Below, in pieces: positions 17,093 to 24,304 of a stretch of 64,000 bases of DNA. Source of the DNA: UBA2387 sp019454665 (GTDB lineage: Bacteria > Armatimonadota > Fimbriimonadia > Fimbriimonadales > Fimbriimonadaceae). The stretch covers positions 62,001 to 126,000 of the forward strand of contig BTVX01000008.1 of NCBI GenBank assembly GCA_045862995.1, given 5' to 3'. Position 1 is the stretch's first letter, and each line of letters begins with the position of its first letter. The position numbers and the translations under genes are program-made. The notes beneath the pieces were generated by a model that worked only from the letters and a program-made list of their open reading frames with translations, did no database searches and was not told where the DNA came from.

Positions 17093-17967
17093 GGCGAGAC
17101 GATCTCCAAGAAGACCCGCGCCGCAGCCAACGCCGTCGCCTCGTTGATGTCCTTCGAGGGGTCCAACTCGACGAGGTCCATCGCGACCACCTGCGGGTGC
17201 CTCTTCAGGTGGGCCACGGCCTGCAACAGCTCGCGAGGGCTAGCCCCACCCGGCCGGCTGCCCGGGCATCCAGGCGCAAACGCGCGATCCATCACGTCGA
17301 GGTCAATGTCCGCGTAGATCCAATCCACCCGCGCCGCCAGCGACGCGAGGCCACGCACGACCCCCTCGGCCAGACTCATGTCTTCGGCTCGGACGACGTG
17401 GATGCCCGAATCCTTGGCGACTGCAGCGTAAGCGGGCGAATTGGCGAACGGCTGGATGCCCACCTGCACCACATTCCGGCCCGGCAGGCCGTCTTCCAGC
17501 AGGCCCCGAATCGGGTTGCCGTTCATCGGCCCGCCTTCGGTCGAGCGCAAGTCGAAATGGGCGTCCAAAGTGATGGCTCCAACGCGTTCGAGAGCGACGC
17601 GTCGGGCACGGGCCAGCCCACGCACCGCGCCCCGAGTCAGGCCGTTGTCACCGCCGAACAACACCAGCCGCTCGCCAACTCCCAGCGAGGCGACGGCCTC
17701 TTCGATCGCGGCGACTTCCCCATCGGCGTCATCCTCGGGCAAGACGACGTCGCCCGCGTCCCAACACTCCGTGAGGGGCGAGCCGTCTCCGGGCCAAAGC
17801 GAGTAGCGCGCCAGCGCCTGCCGGATCGCTTGCGGACCCAAATCGTAGCGCCCGGGCGTCACCGAACGGTTCATCGGCACGCCGAGCACGGTCACCGGCG
17901 AGCCTTTGCGACCCTGGGCCAGCCAGTGGGAGGCGCGGGGCCATTGCGGGTCTTCGCGCGGCGTCAC
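17089..17967 (-). CDS. hutG: Formimidoylglutamase-like ureohydrolase
   Basis: About 292 residues of the arginase/agmatinase fold. The dimanganese site motifs are GGDNGLTR (GGDN instead of the more common GGDH, as in several HutG proteins), LDAHFDLR and DIDLDVMD. Coupling to hutI makes removal of formamide from N-formimino-glutamate the most likely reaction, rather than agmatinase activity. I chose GTG 17967: TATGAT (17974-17979, minus strand) sits 6 bases upstream and overlaps the earlier in-frame ATG at 17982, so that ATG would lie in the promoter. The gene overlaps hutI by 4 bases. Confidence 0.85.
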   Translation of the reverse strand: MTPREDPQWPRASHWLAQGRKGSPVTVLGVPMNRSVTPGRYDLGPQAIRQALARYSLWPGDGSPLTECWDAGDVVLPEDDADGEVAAIEEAVASLGVGERLVLFGGDNGLTRGAVRGLARARRVALERVGAITLDAHFDLRSTEGGPMNGNPIRGLLEDGLPGRNVVQVGIQPFANSPAYAAVAKDSGIHVVRAEDMSLAEGVVRGLASLAARVDWIYADIDLDVMDRAFAPGCPGSRPGGASPRELLQAVAHLKRHPQVVAMDLVELDPSKDINEATALAAARVFLEIVSP

Positions 17968-17988
17968 GGCTCCATCATACATCGCGCC

Positions 17989-19071
17989 TCAGCGTTCGAG
18001 GAATGCCCGTACGAGGTCGCCCTGATGCACGCCGTCCAGCAGGAACGCGTCGTGGCCCATCGGCAGGGCGATGTTGTGCCACGCCGAGGGGCACCCTGCG
18101 GCCAGCGCCATCCCGTGCAGTTCCTCGCTCTGGTGCGGTGGGTAGATCCAGTCGCTGGTGAAGCTGGTGAACATGTACTCGGATTGCGACCCAGCAAGGC
18201 TCGTGCGCTCGTAATAGTCTATGGCCCGAGTCAGGTACAGCAAGCTGTTGGCGTCGAACCGCTTGGTGAACTTGTCGCCCTGGTAGTTCAGGTAGCTCTC
18301 GACCTGAAACTCCACGCCAAGCCGGTGGTCGAACGTGTCCTTGTCCTGGAGGCGTCTGCCGAATTTCTGGTCGAAGGCAGCCTCGCTCAGGTAGCTCAGG
18401 TGGCCCACGATGCGCGCGACGGCCAGGCCCTGGTCGGGGCCATCGCCTTCCTGGTAGAGTCCGCCCGCCCATTTGGGGTCGCGCATGACGGCTTGGCGCG
18501 CGGCCTCGTTGAACCCGATCTGCATGGCGTTGTGCGCGCGGGCCGAGGCCGTGATGAACGCCTTGCGGACCCGGCCCGGCTGGCGCAGCGTCCATTCCAG
18601 CGCCTGCATGCCGCCCATGCTGCCGCCTGCGACGCACAGGGCCTGCTCGATGCCCAGGTGGTCGAGAAGGCGGTATTGCACTTCGACCATGTCGCCCACG
18701 GTGACGATGGGAAAGCGCGTTCGCCAGGGGCTGCCGTCGGGGTGCGGCGAAGCGGGGCCGGTGGTGCCTTGGCAGCCGCCCAGAGCGTTGGTCCCGATCA
18801 CGAAGTACCTCTCGGTGTCGAAGGCCCTCCCCGGCCCGACCATGCGGTCCCACCAGCCGATGGCGTGAGAGTCGCCCGAAAGCGCGTGGCAGATGACGAC
18901 GGCGTTCGATCGGTCGGCGTTCAGTTCGCCCCACGTCTCGTAGGCGACGACGACGCTGGGCAGGTGACCGCCCGCCTCGCAATCGAGTGGACCGACATCG
19001 GCGAGGAGGACGCGCTTGGCGGTTGGGTCGAGGCGCTCGTTCTCTTGGAACAGGGCGGGGTCGAAGGCCAT
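17989..19071 (-). CDS. metX: Homoserine O-acetyltransferase
   Basis: A 360-residue alpha/beta-hydrolase-fold acyltransferase that activates homoserine for methionine synthesis. Seen: GELNADRSNAVVICHALSGD, the NALGGCQGTTGP loop, the nucleophile elbow GGSMGGMQ (Ser), YRLLDHLGIEQ, and the C-terminal acid/base region FTSDWIYPP with MGHDAFL supplying the catalytic His. ATG 19071 is backed by GGAGGG immediately upstream; the 14-residue extension in the longer frame lies in the flagellin terminator region. No SAM riboswitch is visible in the short leader. The assay-level distinction between acetyl and succinyl donors cannot be made here. Confidence 0.92.
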   Translation of the reverse strand: MAFDPALFQENERLDPTAKRVLLADVGPLDCEAGGHLPSVVVAYETWGELNADRSNAVVICHALSGDSHAIGWWDRMVGPGRAFDTERYFVIGTNALGGCQGTTGPASPHPDGSPWRTRFPIVTVGDMVEVQYRLLDHLGIEQALCVAGGSMGGMQALEWTLRQPGRVRKAFITASARAHNAMQIGFNEAARQAVMRDPKWAGGLYQEGDGPDQGLAVARIVGHLSYLSEAAFDQKFGRRLQDKDTFDHRLGVEFQVESYLNYQGDKFTKRFDANSLLYLTRAIDYYERTSLAGSQSEYMFTSFTSDWIYPPHQSEELHGMALAAGCPSAWHNIALPMGHDAFLLDGVHQGDLVRAFLER

Positions 19072-19102
19072 AGACCCTCCAGTGTGGACGATTTGGCCCG
19101 CC

Positions 19103-19137
19103 AAACAAAACAAGGCCCCTGGGCCGAGACCCAGGGG
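19103..19137 (-). terminator. Intrinsic terminator of the flagellin gene
   Basis: Stem CCCCTGGG (19116-19123) pairs perfectly with CCCAGGGG (19130-19137) around a six-base loop. Read on the minus strand it is followed by CCTTGTTTTGTTTG. It lies 33 bases behind the flagellin stop and ahead of metX. Confidence 0.8.
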
Positions 19138-19169
19138 TTGAGCATTTACCTTGTCGTTTTGCGTTGCCG

Positions 19170-20597
19170 TTACCGGAGCAGGGAGAGAACCGATTGCGGA
19201 GCGCTGTTGGCTTGCGCCAGCATCGCCAGACCGGACTGCTGGAGGATCTGAAGCTTCGTGAACTTCGTCATCTCCTCGGCGACGTCCGCGTCGCGGATGG
19301 CCGATTCGGAGGCGGCCAGGTTCTCCTTGGCGACGCCGAGGTTTCGGACCTGCGACTCGAGCGTGTTGCGCATGAAGTTGCCGATCGAACCGCGGGCTTC
19401 GGACACCTCTTCGATGGCCTTGTCAATGACTTGCATCGCCTGGGTGGCCGCCGCGCCGCTCGTGATGTCGAGGTTGGACAGGTTGAGGCCGGAGACCACG
19501 CCCGAGCCGAGTTGGCTGGATGCGAAGTTGCCGAGCGACAAGCCCGCCGTCTGTCCCGCGTTCGCGCCGATCTGGAACTGGGTGGTTCCCACGTTGAGCT
19601 GGCCGACCGAAGTCGCCGCGCCCAAGAGGTTGCCGTTCTCGGTCAGCGTGATCGTGTTGCCGTAGGCATCCCGCAGGTTGAGGCCCGTGCCCTGGTCGAA
19701 GGTGACCGTGGCAGCGGAGCCGCCGACCGTGACGGAGACGCTGGCGACCGCGTTGACGCCCGAGTCGGAGGTCGCACCCGCCGCCGAGAGCAGCACGCCG
19801 CTCGCGTCGTTCAGGTTGACTTCGGCCGATGCGCCGTAGGCCTTGCTGGTGAGGACGACGCCTGCGCCGGCGGTCCAAGAGGCCGTGACCCCCGTGACTT
19901 CCGAAGACTGGTTGATCTTGGCAACGACGTCGCTGATGGTGTCGGAGCTCGACGTGGTGAACGTCTTGCCGTTGAGCGAGAACGAGCCCGCTGTCATGGT
20001 CGTGGTGGCTGCCGCAAACGTGCGGGAACCGGTGAGGGTCGCACGCTCGGCGTCCGTGGTCACGTTGACCGTCACGAGCGAATCCGCCGTGATGGCCTGA
20101 CCGTTGAACGTGCCGCCGAAGTTGATGTAGCTGACGTTGGCCGCGCTGATCGAGGACGCCACAACGCCGGCGCTGCCGTCAATCAGTTTCTTGCCGCCAA
20201 ACTGCGTCTGCTGCGCGATGCGGCTGATGGACTCGGCGATCGAGTTGAGCTGGCTCTGGTTCGCCTGAACCTGCGAGTCGCTCAGCGTCGCGCTGTTCGC
20301 ACCGGCGACGGCCAACGCTCGGGCATCCTTGAGCAGGGTGCCGATCTCGTTGAGCGCGCCTTCGGCGGTCTTGGCGAAGTTCATCGCGTCTTGGTTGTTG
20401 CGAACGGCCTGGTCGATGCCGGCGATCTGGGCCCGGAAGGTCTCCGAGATGATCAGACCCGCAGGATCGTCCGCGCCAGAGTTGATGCGGAGACCCGTCG
20501 AGAGCCGAGTGATCGAGCGGTTGGCCTCGATGTTCGTCGAGTTCAGGTTGCGCAAAGCGCCCATTGCTGAAATGTTCGTGTTGATACGAAACGACAT
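19170..20597 (-). CDS. fliC: Flagellin
   Basis: A 475-residue flagellin, the filament subunit exported by the flagellar type III system. The N-terminal D0/D1 region (about 1-140) has INTNISAMGALRNLN, RLSTGLRINSGADDPAGL and QTQFGGKKLIDGS; the C-terminal D1/D0 region (about 385-475) has IEEVSEARGSIGNFMRN, LAASESAIRDADVAEEM and the closing LQQSGLAMLAQAN and VLSLLR. The middle is Ser/Thr/Ala-rich and would be surface-exposed, a possible site of glycosylation. A strong GGAGGA precedes ATG 20597. No other flagellar gene is in the window. Nonulosonic-acid genes at 47650-50010 could serve its modification. Confidence 0.95.
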   Translation of the reverse strand: MSFRINTNISAMGALRNLNSTNIEANRSITRLSTGLRINSGADDPAGLIISETFRAQIAGIDQAVRNNQDAMNFAKTAEGALNEIGTLLKDARALAVAGANSATLSDSQVQANQSQLNSIAESISRIAQQTQFGGKKLIDGSAGVVASSISAANVSYINFGGTFNGQAITADSLVTVNVTTDAERATLTGSRTFAAATTTMTAGSFSLNGKTFTTSSSDTISDVVAKINQSSEVTGVTASWTAGAGVVLTSKAYGASAEVNLNDASGVLLSAAGATSDSGVNAVASVSVTVGGSAATVTFDQGTGLNLRDAYGNTITLTENGNLLGAATSVGQLNVGTTQFQIGANAGQTAGLSLGNFASSQLGSGVVSGLNLSNLDITSGAAATQAMQVIDKAIEEVSEARGSIGNFMRNTLESQVRNLGVAKENLAASESAIRDADVAEEMTKFTKLQILQQSGLAMLAQANSAPQSVLSLLR

Positions 20598-20908
20598 GTT
20601 TCCTCCGTGTCCGGTCCGGTGACCGGGGTTCTGCGGGGCGCTGCCTGGACCACCTGGTCCCTCTCACGCGGAGCTTCCGTGCTGCCCGCTGGCTCTCTCA
20701 TTGGCCCGTCGGAAACCGCTCAATCTGTCAGCATTACCGGGTGTCCCGAATCCCAGCAACCCTGCTAGCTGGTAGTTCTGGCGGCATGACGGTCGGCGGC
20801 GAGGCCGGCCAGGAATCGAACCGACAGAAGGCCGCGCCGATGTGCCCCCCCCAGGCAGTTCTGGACGGCTGGTGCAACGCCCGAACACGGGGTACAGTAG
20901 CCGAGAAC
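20598..20908. other. Divergent regulatory interval between flagellin and mqnE
   Basis: These 311 bases hold no gene that I can support. On the flagellin side there is a Shine-Dalgarno sequence, a small hairpin GGACC-ACCT-GGTCC near 20650 and GC-rich dyads near 20615, which would lie in the flagellin leader. No convincing sigma-28 or sigma-54 promoter was found. On the mqnE side a TACAGT box (20893-20898) precedes the GTG start by 10 bases. Confidence 0.5.
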
Positions 20909-22063
20909 GTGGCCATTTCCGCTGAGCGCATCGTCGGTTCCGAACTCGTCGACATCGCCGCCAAGGTCGAGGCGGGCGAACGGCTGTCCCGCGAAGACGG
21001 CCTCAGGCTCTACGCCACGCCCAACCTGACCGCCGTCGGATGGCTTGCCAACCAGGTCCGGGAGCGCTGGCACGGACCGAAGACCTACTTCGTCCGCAAC
21101 CAGCACATCAACTACACGAACATCTGCAACAAGTTCTGCAAGTTCTGCAGCTTCTATGCCAAAAAAGGCGGCCCCGACCCCTACGAGATGAGCCTCGACG
21201 AAGTGCGGCGACGGCTCGAATGGCACAAGGACGTCCCGATCACCGAGGTCCACATGGTGGGCGGGATCAACCCTCGGCTTCCTTACTCCTACTACATGGA
21301 CCTGGTGCGGACGGTGAAAGACGTGCGCCCCGGCGTCCACGTCAAGGCGTTCACGGCCGTCGAGATCGTCGAAATCGCACGTGTGGGCAAAGTCTCGTTT
21401 GAGCAGGCGCTCGCCGACCTCATCGAGGCTGGGCTCGATTCCCTGCCCGGGGGCGGCATCGAGGTGCTCTCCGACCGCGTTCACCGCGAGCTGTTCGGCA
21501 AGAAACTGAACGGCGAAGAGTGGAAGGCCGTCGCCCGGGCGGCAGCCAAGCTGGGCCTGAAGCAGTACGCCACCATGCTCTACGGCCACATCGAGACGGA
21601 CGAGGAGCGCGTGGACCACCTCATCCAACTGCGCGAACTCCAGGACGAGACGGGCCACTTCCTCACATTCACGCCGCTTTCCTTCCACCCGGAAGGCACG
21701 GAACTCGAGCACATCAAGCCGCTCACGGGCGACGTGGACCTGCGGAACATCGCGGTCAGCCGCCTCATGCTGGACAACTTCGCCCACATCAAGAGCTTCT
21801 GGATCATGAACACCGCGCCGGTCACGCAAGCGGCGCTGTGGTACGGCGCAGACGATGCCGACGGACTGGTCCACGAGTACGAAATCACGTACAAGGACGG
21901 CGAGTGGGGCAACAAGCGGCAGGCGCTCACCTACGACAACATGGTTTACATGATCGAAGAGGTGGGCCGTGTGCCGATCGAGCGCGACTCGCTGTACCAT
22001 GAGATCGTGCGCGAGCAGCCCGTGACCCCCAAGCGCACGCTCATCCCGCTCGCGCAGGCGTGA
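20909..22063 (+). CDS. mqnE: Aminofutalosine synthase (radical SAM)
   Basis: A 384-residue radical-SAM enzyme of the futalosine route to menaquinone, joining the chorismate-derived enolpyruvyl benzoate to S-adenosylmethionine to give aminofutalosine. The iron-sulphur motif is C73-x3-C77-x2-C80 (NICNKFCKFC). HMVGGINPRLPYSYYM, KAFTAVEI, LIEAGLDSLPGGGIEVLSDRV and TMLYGHIE match MqnE better than MqnC. The upstream part of the longer frame (20741-20908) looks non-coding. GTG 20909 is preferred, with TACAGT 10 bases upstream. The other mqn genes are not in the window. It is followed closely by two small orphan genes. Confidence 0.9.
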   Translation: MAISAERIVGSELVDIAAKVEAGERLSREDGLRLYATPNLTAVGWLANQVRERWHGPKTYFVRNQHINYTNICNKFCKFCSFYAKKGGPDPYEMSLDEVRRRLEWHKDVPITEVHMVGGINPRLPYSYYMDLVRTVKDVRPGVHVKAFTAVEIVEIARVGKVSFEQALADLIEAGLDSLPGGGIEVLSDRVHRELFGKKLNGEEWKAVARAAAKLGLKQYATMLYGHIETDEERVDHLIQLRELQDETGHFLTFTPLSFHPEGTELEHIKPLTGDVDLRNIAVSRLMLDNFAHIKSFWIMNTAPVTQAALWYGADDADGLVHEYEITYKDGEWGNKRQALTYDNMVYMIEEVGRVPIERDSLYHEIVREQPVTPKRTLIPLAQA

Positions 22064-22073
22064 GGCGCACTGG

Positions 22074-22370
22074 ATGCCGTTGTTCCGTGTTGTCGAGGCA
22101 CCCGAGGCGAACGCGCTTGGAGCGAGCAGAGGCCTTCCGACGCGGCCTCCTACGGGTCAGGAGTCGAAACCGTTCTTCACGACATGGGAGCAGGCCCTCA
22201 GGTACCAGGAACAGATTGACCGCCTGTTTGGACCTACCCAGATCTGGCGGTTCGACAACCCAGATGATGTTGGCGAAGAGGGCCCACCGGTTGACACCGT
22301 CCCTGGCCCAACTTGGCACGTGCCAAACAGTGACCTCGCCCGACTCTCCCCGGGGGAGCGTGTAAACTGA
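22074..22370 (+). CDS. Hypothetical protein, 98 residues
   Basis: A small soluble protein that I do not recognise. The first 30 residues are Pro/Arg-rich and probably flexible; the middle (ESKPFFTTWEQALRYQEQID) looks helical, then a Pro/Asp-rich tail follows. It starts 10 bases after mqnE and ends 10 bases before the next unknown gene, so it may be read through from mqnE. Codon use is less GC-biased than in mqnE, consistent with an acquired gene. No Shine-Dalgarno sequence is clear. Confidence 0.5.
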   Translation: MPLFRVVEAPEANALGASRGLPTRPPTGQESKPFFTTWEQALRYQEQIDRLFGPTQIWRFDNPDDVGEEGPPVDTVPGPTWHVPNSDLARLSPGERVN

Positions 22371-22380
22371 AACCAATCCC

Positions 22381-22836
22381 ATGAGATTCGTGCTTTTTGA
22401 CAACAACCCGGTCCTGCGGCAACTGGCCGATGGGTTGTTCCATGGGGAAGTCGAAGTTCTCACAGGGGGAGAGAGTTGGCTTGAGTCCTACCGTCGGTAT
22501 TGTATGGAGCGGTCGGTTGAGGTGTGCGTATTGCCTCGCTTTCTCGTCGAGCGGGTCCTGCCCGAGTCTTCAGCGGGCGTGATCGAGGGCTTCGATGAGC
22601 GGATCTGGCCGACGCGCTTCTTGACCTTGCCCGCCTATCCGCAGTGGAGGAACATGGGCCGTGGCCAGATTCTGAGGCGGATCGAGCGACTCCTTGGCCG
22701 AGTCAAGTCCTCCCGCCGACCGGAGGTCGTCGTCCCGCTGAACGTGTTCGATTGGGGAGACGAGGACCTGACTCGAACAAGCCTGGAGTGTCTTGCGTTC
22801 GCACGCGATCGTCAGGCGTTCATCCAGTCCGCCTAG
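22381..22836 (+). CDS. Hypothetical protein, 151 residues
   Basis: A soluble alpha/beta protein without recognised family. It begins MRFVLFDNNPVLRQLADGLF, has a Trp/Tyr-rich centre (PTRFLTLPAYPQWRNMGRGQ) and a basic patch (RRIERLLGRVKSSRR), and ends with a likely strand-helix unit (VVVPLNVFDWGDEDLTRTSL). It follows the 98-residue gene by 10 bases and stands directly before a toxin-antitoxin locus. The strand, acidic loop and arginine pattern could fit a nucleotide-processing or effector protein, but that is speculation. Confidence 0.5.
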   Translation: MRFVLFDNNPVLRQLADGLFHGEVEVLTGGESWLESYRRYCMERSVEVCVLPRFLVERVLPESSAGVIEGFDERIWPTRFLTLPAYPQWRNMGRGQILRRIERLLGRVKSSRRPEVVVPLNVFDWGDEDLTRTSLECLAFARDRQAFIQSA

Positions 22837-22889
22837 CTCGAGGAGTGGCCGTAGTCAATTCAAGTGGAACCTCCCAACGCATTCCATCG

Positions 22890-22904
22890 TCCTACTAAGT
22901 AGGA
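22890..22904. promoter_or_regulatory. Palindromic operator of the toxin-antitoxin locus
   Basis: TCCTACT-A-AGTAGGA is a perfect 7+7 inverted repeat with one central base. It overlaps the AGGAG ribosome-binding site (22901-22905) of the GTG at 22911. HigA-type antitoxins typically bind such palindromes to repress their own operon, so autoregulation is the likely function. Confidence 0.6.
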
Positions 22905-22910
22905 GTCGCC

Positions 22911-23471
22911 GTGAGTTCGTCCACGCTGTTCATCGAAGCGCCCGGATTCACGCGGGTCTTGGGCGACTACTTCGGCAGCGACGAAGCATACGCGGACTTC
23001 CAAGCGGAACTCGCTGATCAACCCCAAAAGGGCGACGTGATCCCAGGTGCGACGCCGATCCGCAAGTTGCGGTGGGGCGACCGCAGGCGTGGAATGGGCA
23101 GGCGAGGTGGTTTGCGCGTCATCTATATCCACATCCCGGACCTGAGGATCGACTGTGATGAAGAGCAACCGCGAGCCACTCGCCGAACGACTGAGCGCAG
23201 CCTTGCGCGAAGGCATTTCGTACGCACGCTCCGAATTGGAGCTTGCAAGCTCCGTTGTGCCGTCGGGTCGCATGTACTCAGGCGAGGAGGTGGCCGCCAT
23301 CCGCAAGCGACGGCAGATGACCCAGGCTCAGTTCGCAAAGTTGCTTGCCGTCAATGTCAAGACCCTTCAAAGTTGGGAGCAGGGCCTCCGAAGGCCCAGC
23401 AAGCCCACGATGAGGCTCCTTCAGATCTTCGACCGTCCCGAGGACTTTCAGTCCGTCCTCAACGTGCGTGA
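22911..23471 (+). pseudogene. HigB/RelE-type toxin with lost C-terminal part
   Basis: The first 80 residues match the HigB-2/RelE mRNA-interferase fold: FIEAPGFTRVLGDYF, AYADFQAELADQPQKGDVIPG, the RKLRWGDRRRGMGRRGG strand and LRVIYIHIPDLR. In intact relatives this is followed by about 35 residues with the strand LLxxYxKxE and the catalytic C-terminal helix. Here the match stops near base 23148 and the frame runs on into the antitoxin gene in another phase, giving an unrelated Arg/Pro-rich tail. No other frame restores the missing segment, so an internal deletion is more likely than a frameshift. The toxin is probably inactive. Confidence 0.55.
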
Positions 23472-23520
23472 ACCTCACGCGGGTACCTACTCTGCGGCGG
23501 AGGATGGATCCGAGGTTTGA
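23158..23520 (+). CDS. HigA-type antitoxin, XRE family
   Basis: A 120-residue DNA-binding antitoxin. The helix-turn-helix is at about 60-100 (EVAAIRKRRQMTQAQFAKLL, VNVKTLQSWEQGLRRPS), preceded by a 45-residue N-terminal part and followed by a short helix MRLLQIFDRPEDF. Its order behind the toxin is typical for higBA. ATG 23158 overlaps the reading frame of the toxin remnant. It probably binds the palindrome at 22890-22904. Unlike the toxin it looks complete, so it could persist as a stand-alone repressor. Confidence 0.8.
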   Translation: MKSNREPLAERLSAALREGISYARSELELASSVVPSGRMYSGEEVAAIRKRRQMTQAQFAKLLAVNVKTLQSWEQGLRRPSKPTMRLLQIFDRPEDFQSVLNVREPHAGTYSAAEDGSEV

Positions 23521-23581
23521 TGGGACCGGCGCTTCAGAATTCCCAGGATCAAACAGGGCGTTTGGGGGATAATCGGGTCCC

Positions 23582-24304
23582 GTGCTCGAAGTCGCATCGC
23601 TCGTCAAGGAATACCGTCGGACGCGAGCGGTGGACGGGCTCTCTTTCACCATCAATCCCGGCGAGATCGTGGGCCTTCTCGGACCCAACGGTGCGGGCAA
23701 GACCACGGCCATGCGATGTATCGCCGGCATCTTGCGCCCCACGTCCGGCACAGTCAGAATCCACGGTTACGACATCGTCCAAGACCACGCCAAGGCCAAG
23801 GCGCGTCTGGCGTTCGTCCCCGAGGTGCCGGGGCTGTACGAGTTGCTCACCGTGTGGGAGCACCTACGCTTCATCGCCATGTGCTTCGACAAGCTCGACG
23901 TGTTCGAGCGTCGGTGCGACGAACTCCTCGACCGCTACCACCTCTCCGAGAAGCGAAACGAACTCGTGGTGACGTTGAGCAAGGGCATGAAGCAGAAGTT
24001 GGCCGTGGCGTGCGCCTTGGTGCACGATGCCGATATCCTGCTCTTCGACGAGCCGCTCATCGGCATTGATCCGGCGGGCGCCCACGAGGTGAAGCAGGAG
24101 TTGATGCGGGCACGGGACGACGGGGCGGCGGTACTCGTCTCCACGCACTTGCTCGATACGGCCGAGCGACTGTGCGACCGAGTGATCATCGTTGCCCGAG
24201 GCAAGAAGCTCGCCGAAGGAACGTTGGCATCCCTGCGCGAAGAGCACGCGATGGGCGAGGCCACGCTCGAAGAGGTGTTCCTCTCACTCACCCGAGAGCC
24301 ATGA
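23582..24304 (+). CDS. ABC transporter ATP-binding protein
   Basis: A 240-residue ATPase. Walker A GPNGAGKTT, signature LSKGMKQKL (a KGM variant instead of SGGQ, common in ABC-2 exporters), Walker B ILLFDEP and the switch His in STHLLDTAE are all seen. The gene starts with GTG 23582; GATAAT at 23568-23573 ends 8 bases upstream, so the message is probably leaderless. It overlaps the permease gene by ATGA and the two form an exporter. The C-terminus (MGEATLEEVFLSLTREP) is as in ABC-2 ATPases. The substrate is unknown. Confidence 0.9.
   Translation: MLEVASLVKEYRRTRAVDGLSFTINPGEIVGLLGPNGAGKTTAMRCIAGILRPTSGTVRIHGYDIVQDHAKAKARLAFVPEVPGLYELLTVWEHLRFIAMCFDKLDVFERRCDELLDRYHLSEKRNELVVTLSKGMKQKLAVACALVHDADILLFDEPLIGIDPAGAHEVKQELMRARDDGAAVLVSTHLLDTAERLCDRVIIVARGKKLAEGTLASLREEHAMGEATLEEVFLSLTREP

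Noticed and set aside
19072..19169. SAM riboswitch in front of metX
   Set aside because: The interval is under 100 bases and is filled by the flagellin terminator; no riboswitch core is visible.
17197..19251. Long plus-strand open frame (684 residues)
   Set aside because: Antisense shadow of hutG and metX; no domain-like sequence.
20598..20745. Sigma-28 or sigma-54 promoter for flagellin
   Set aside because: A CCGACG segment resembles a sigma-28 -10 element weakly, but no matching upstream element at the right distance and no GG-N10-GC pair were found.
24172..24300. N-terminal extension of the ABC permease
   Set aside because: It overlaps the end of the ATPase gene in another frame; the ATGA overlap at 24301 is the natural start.
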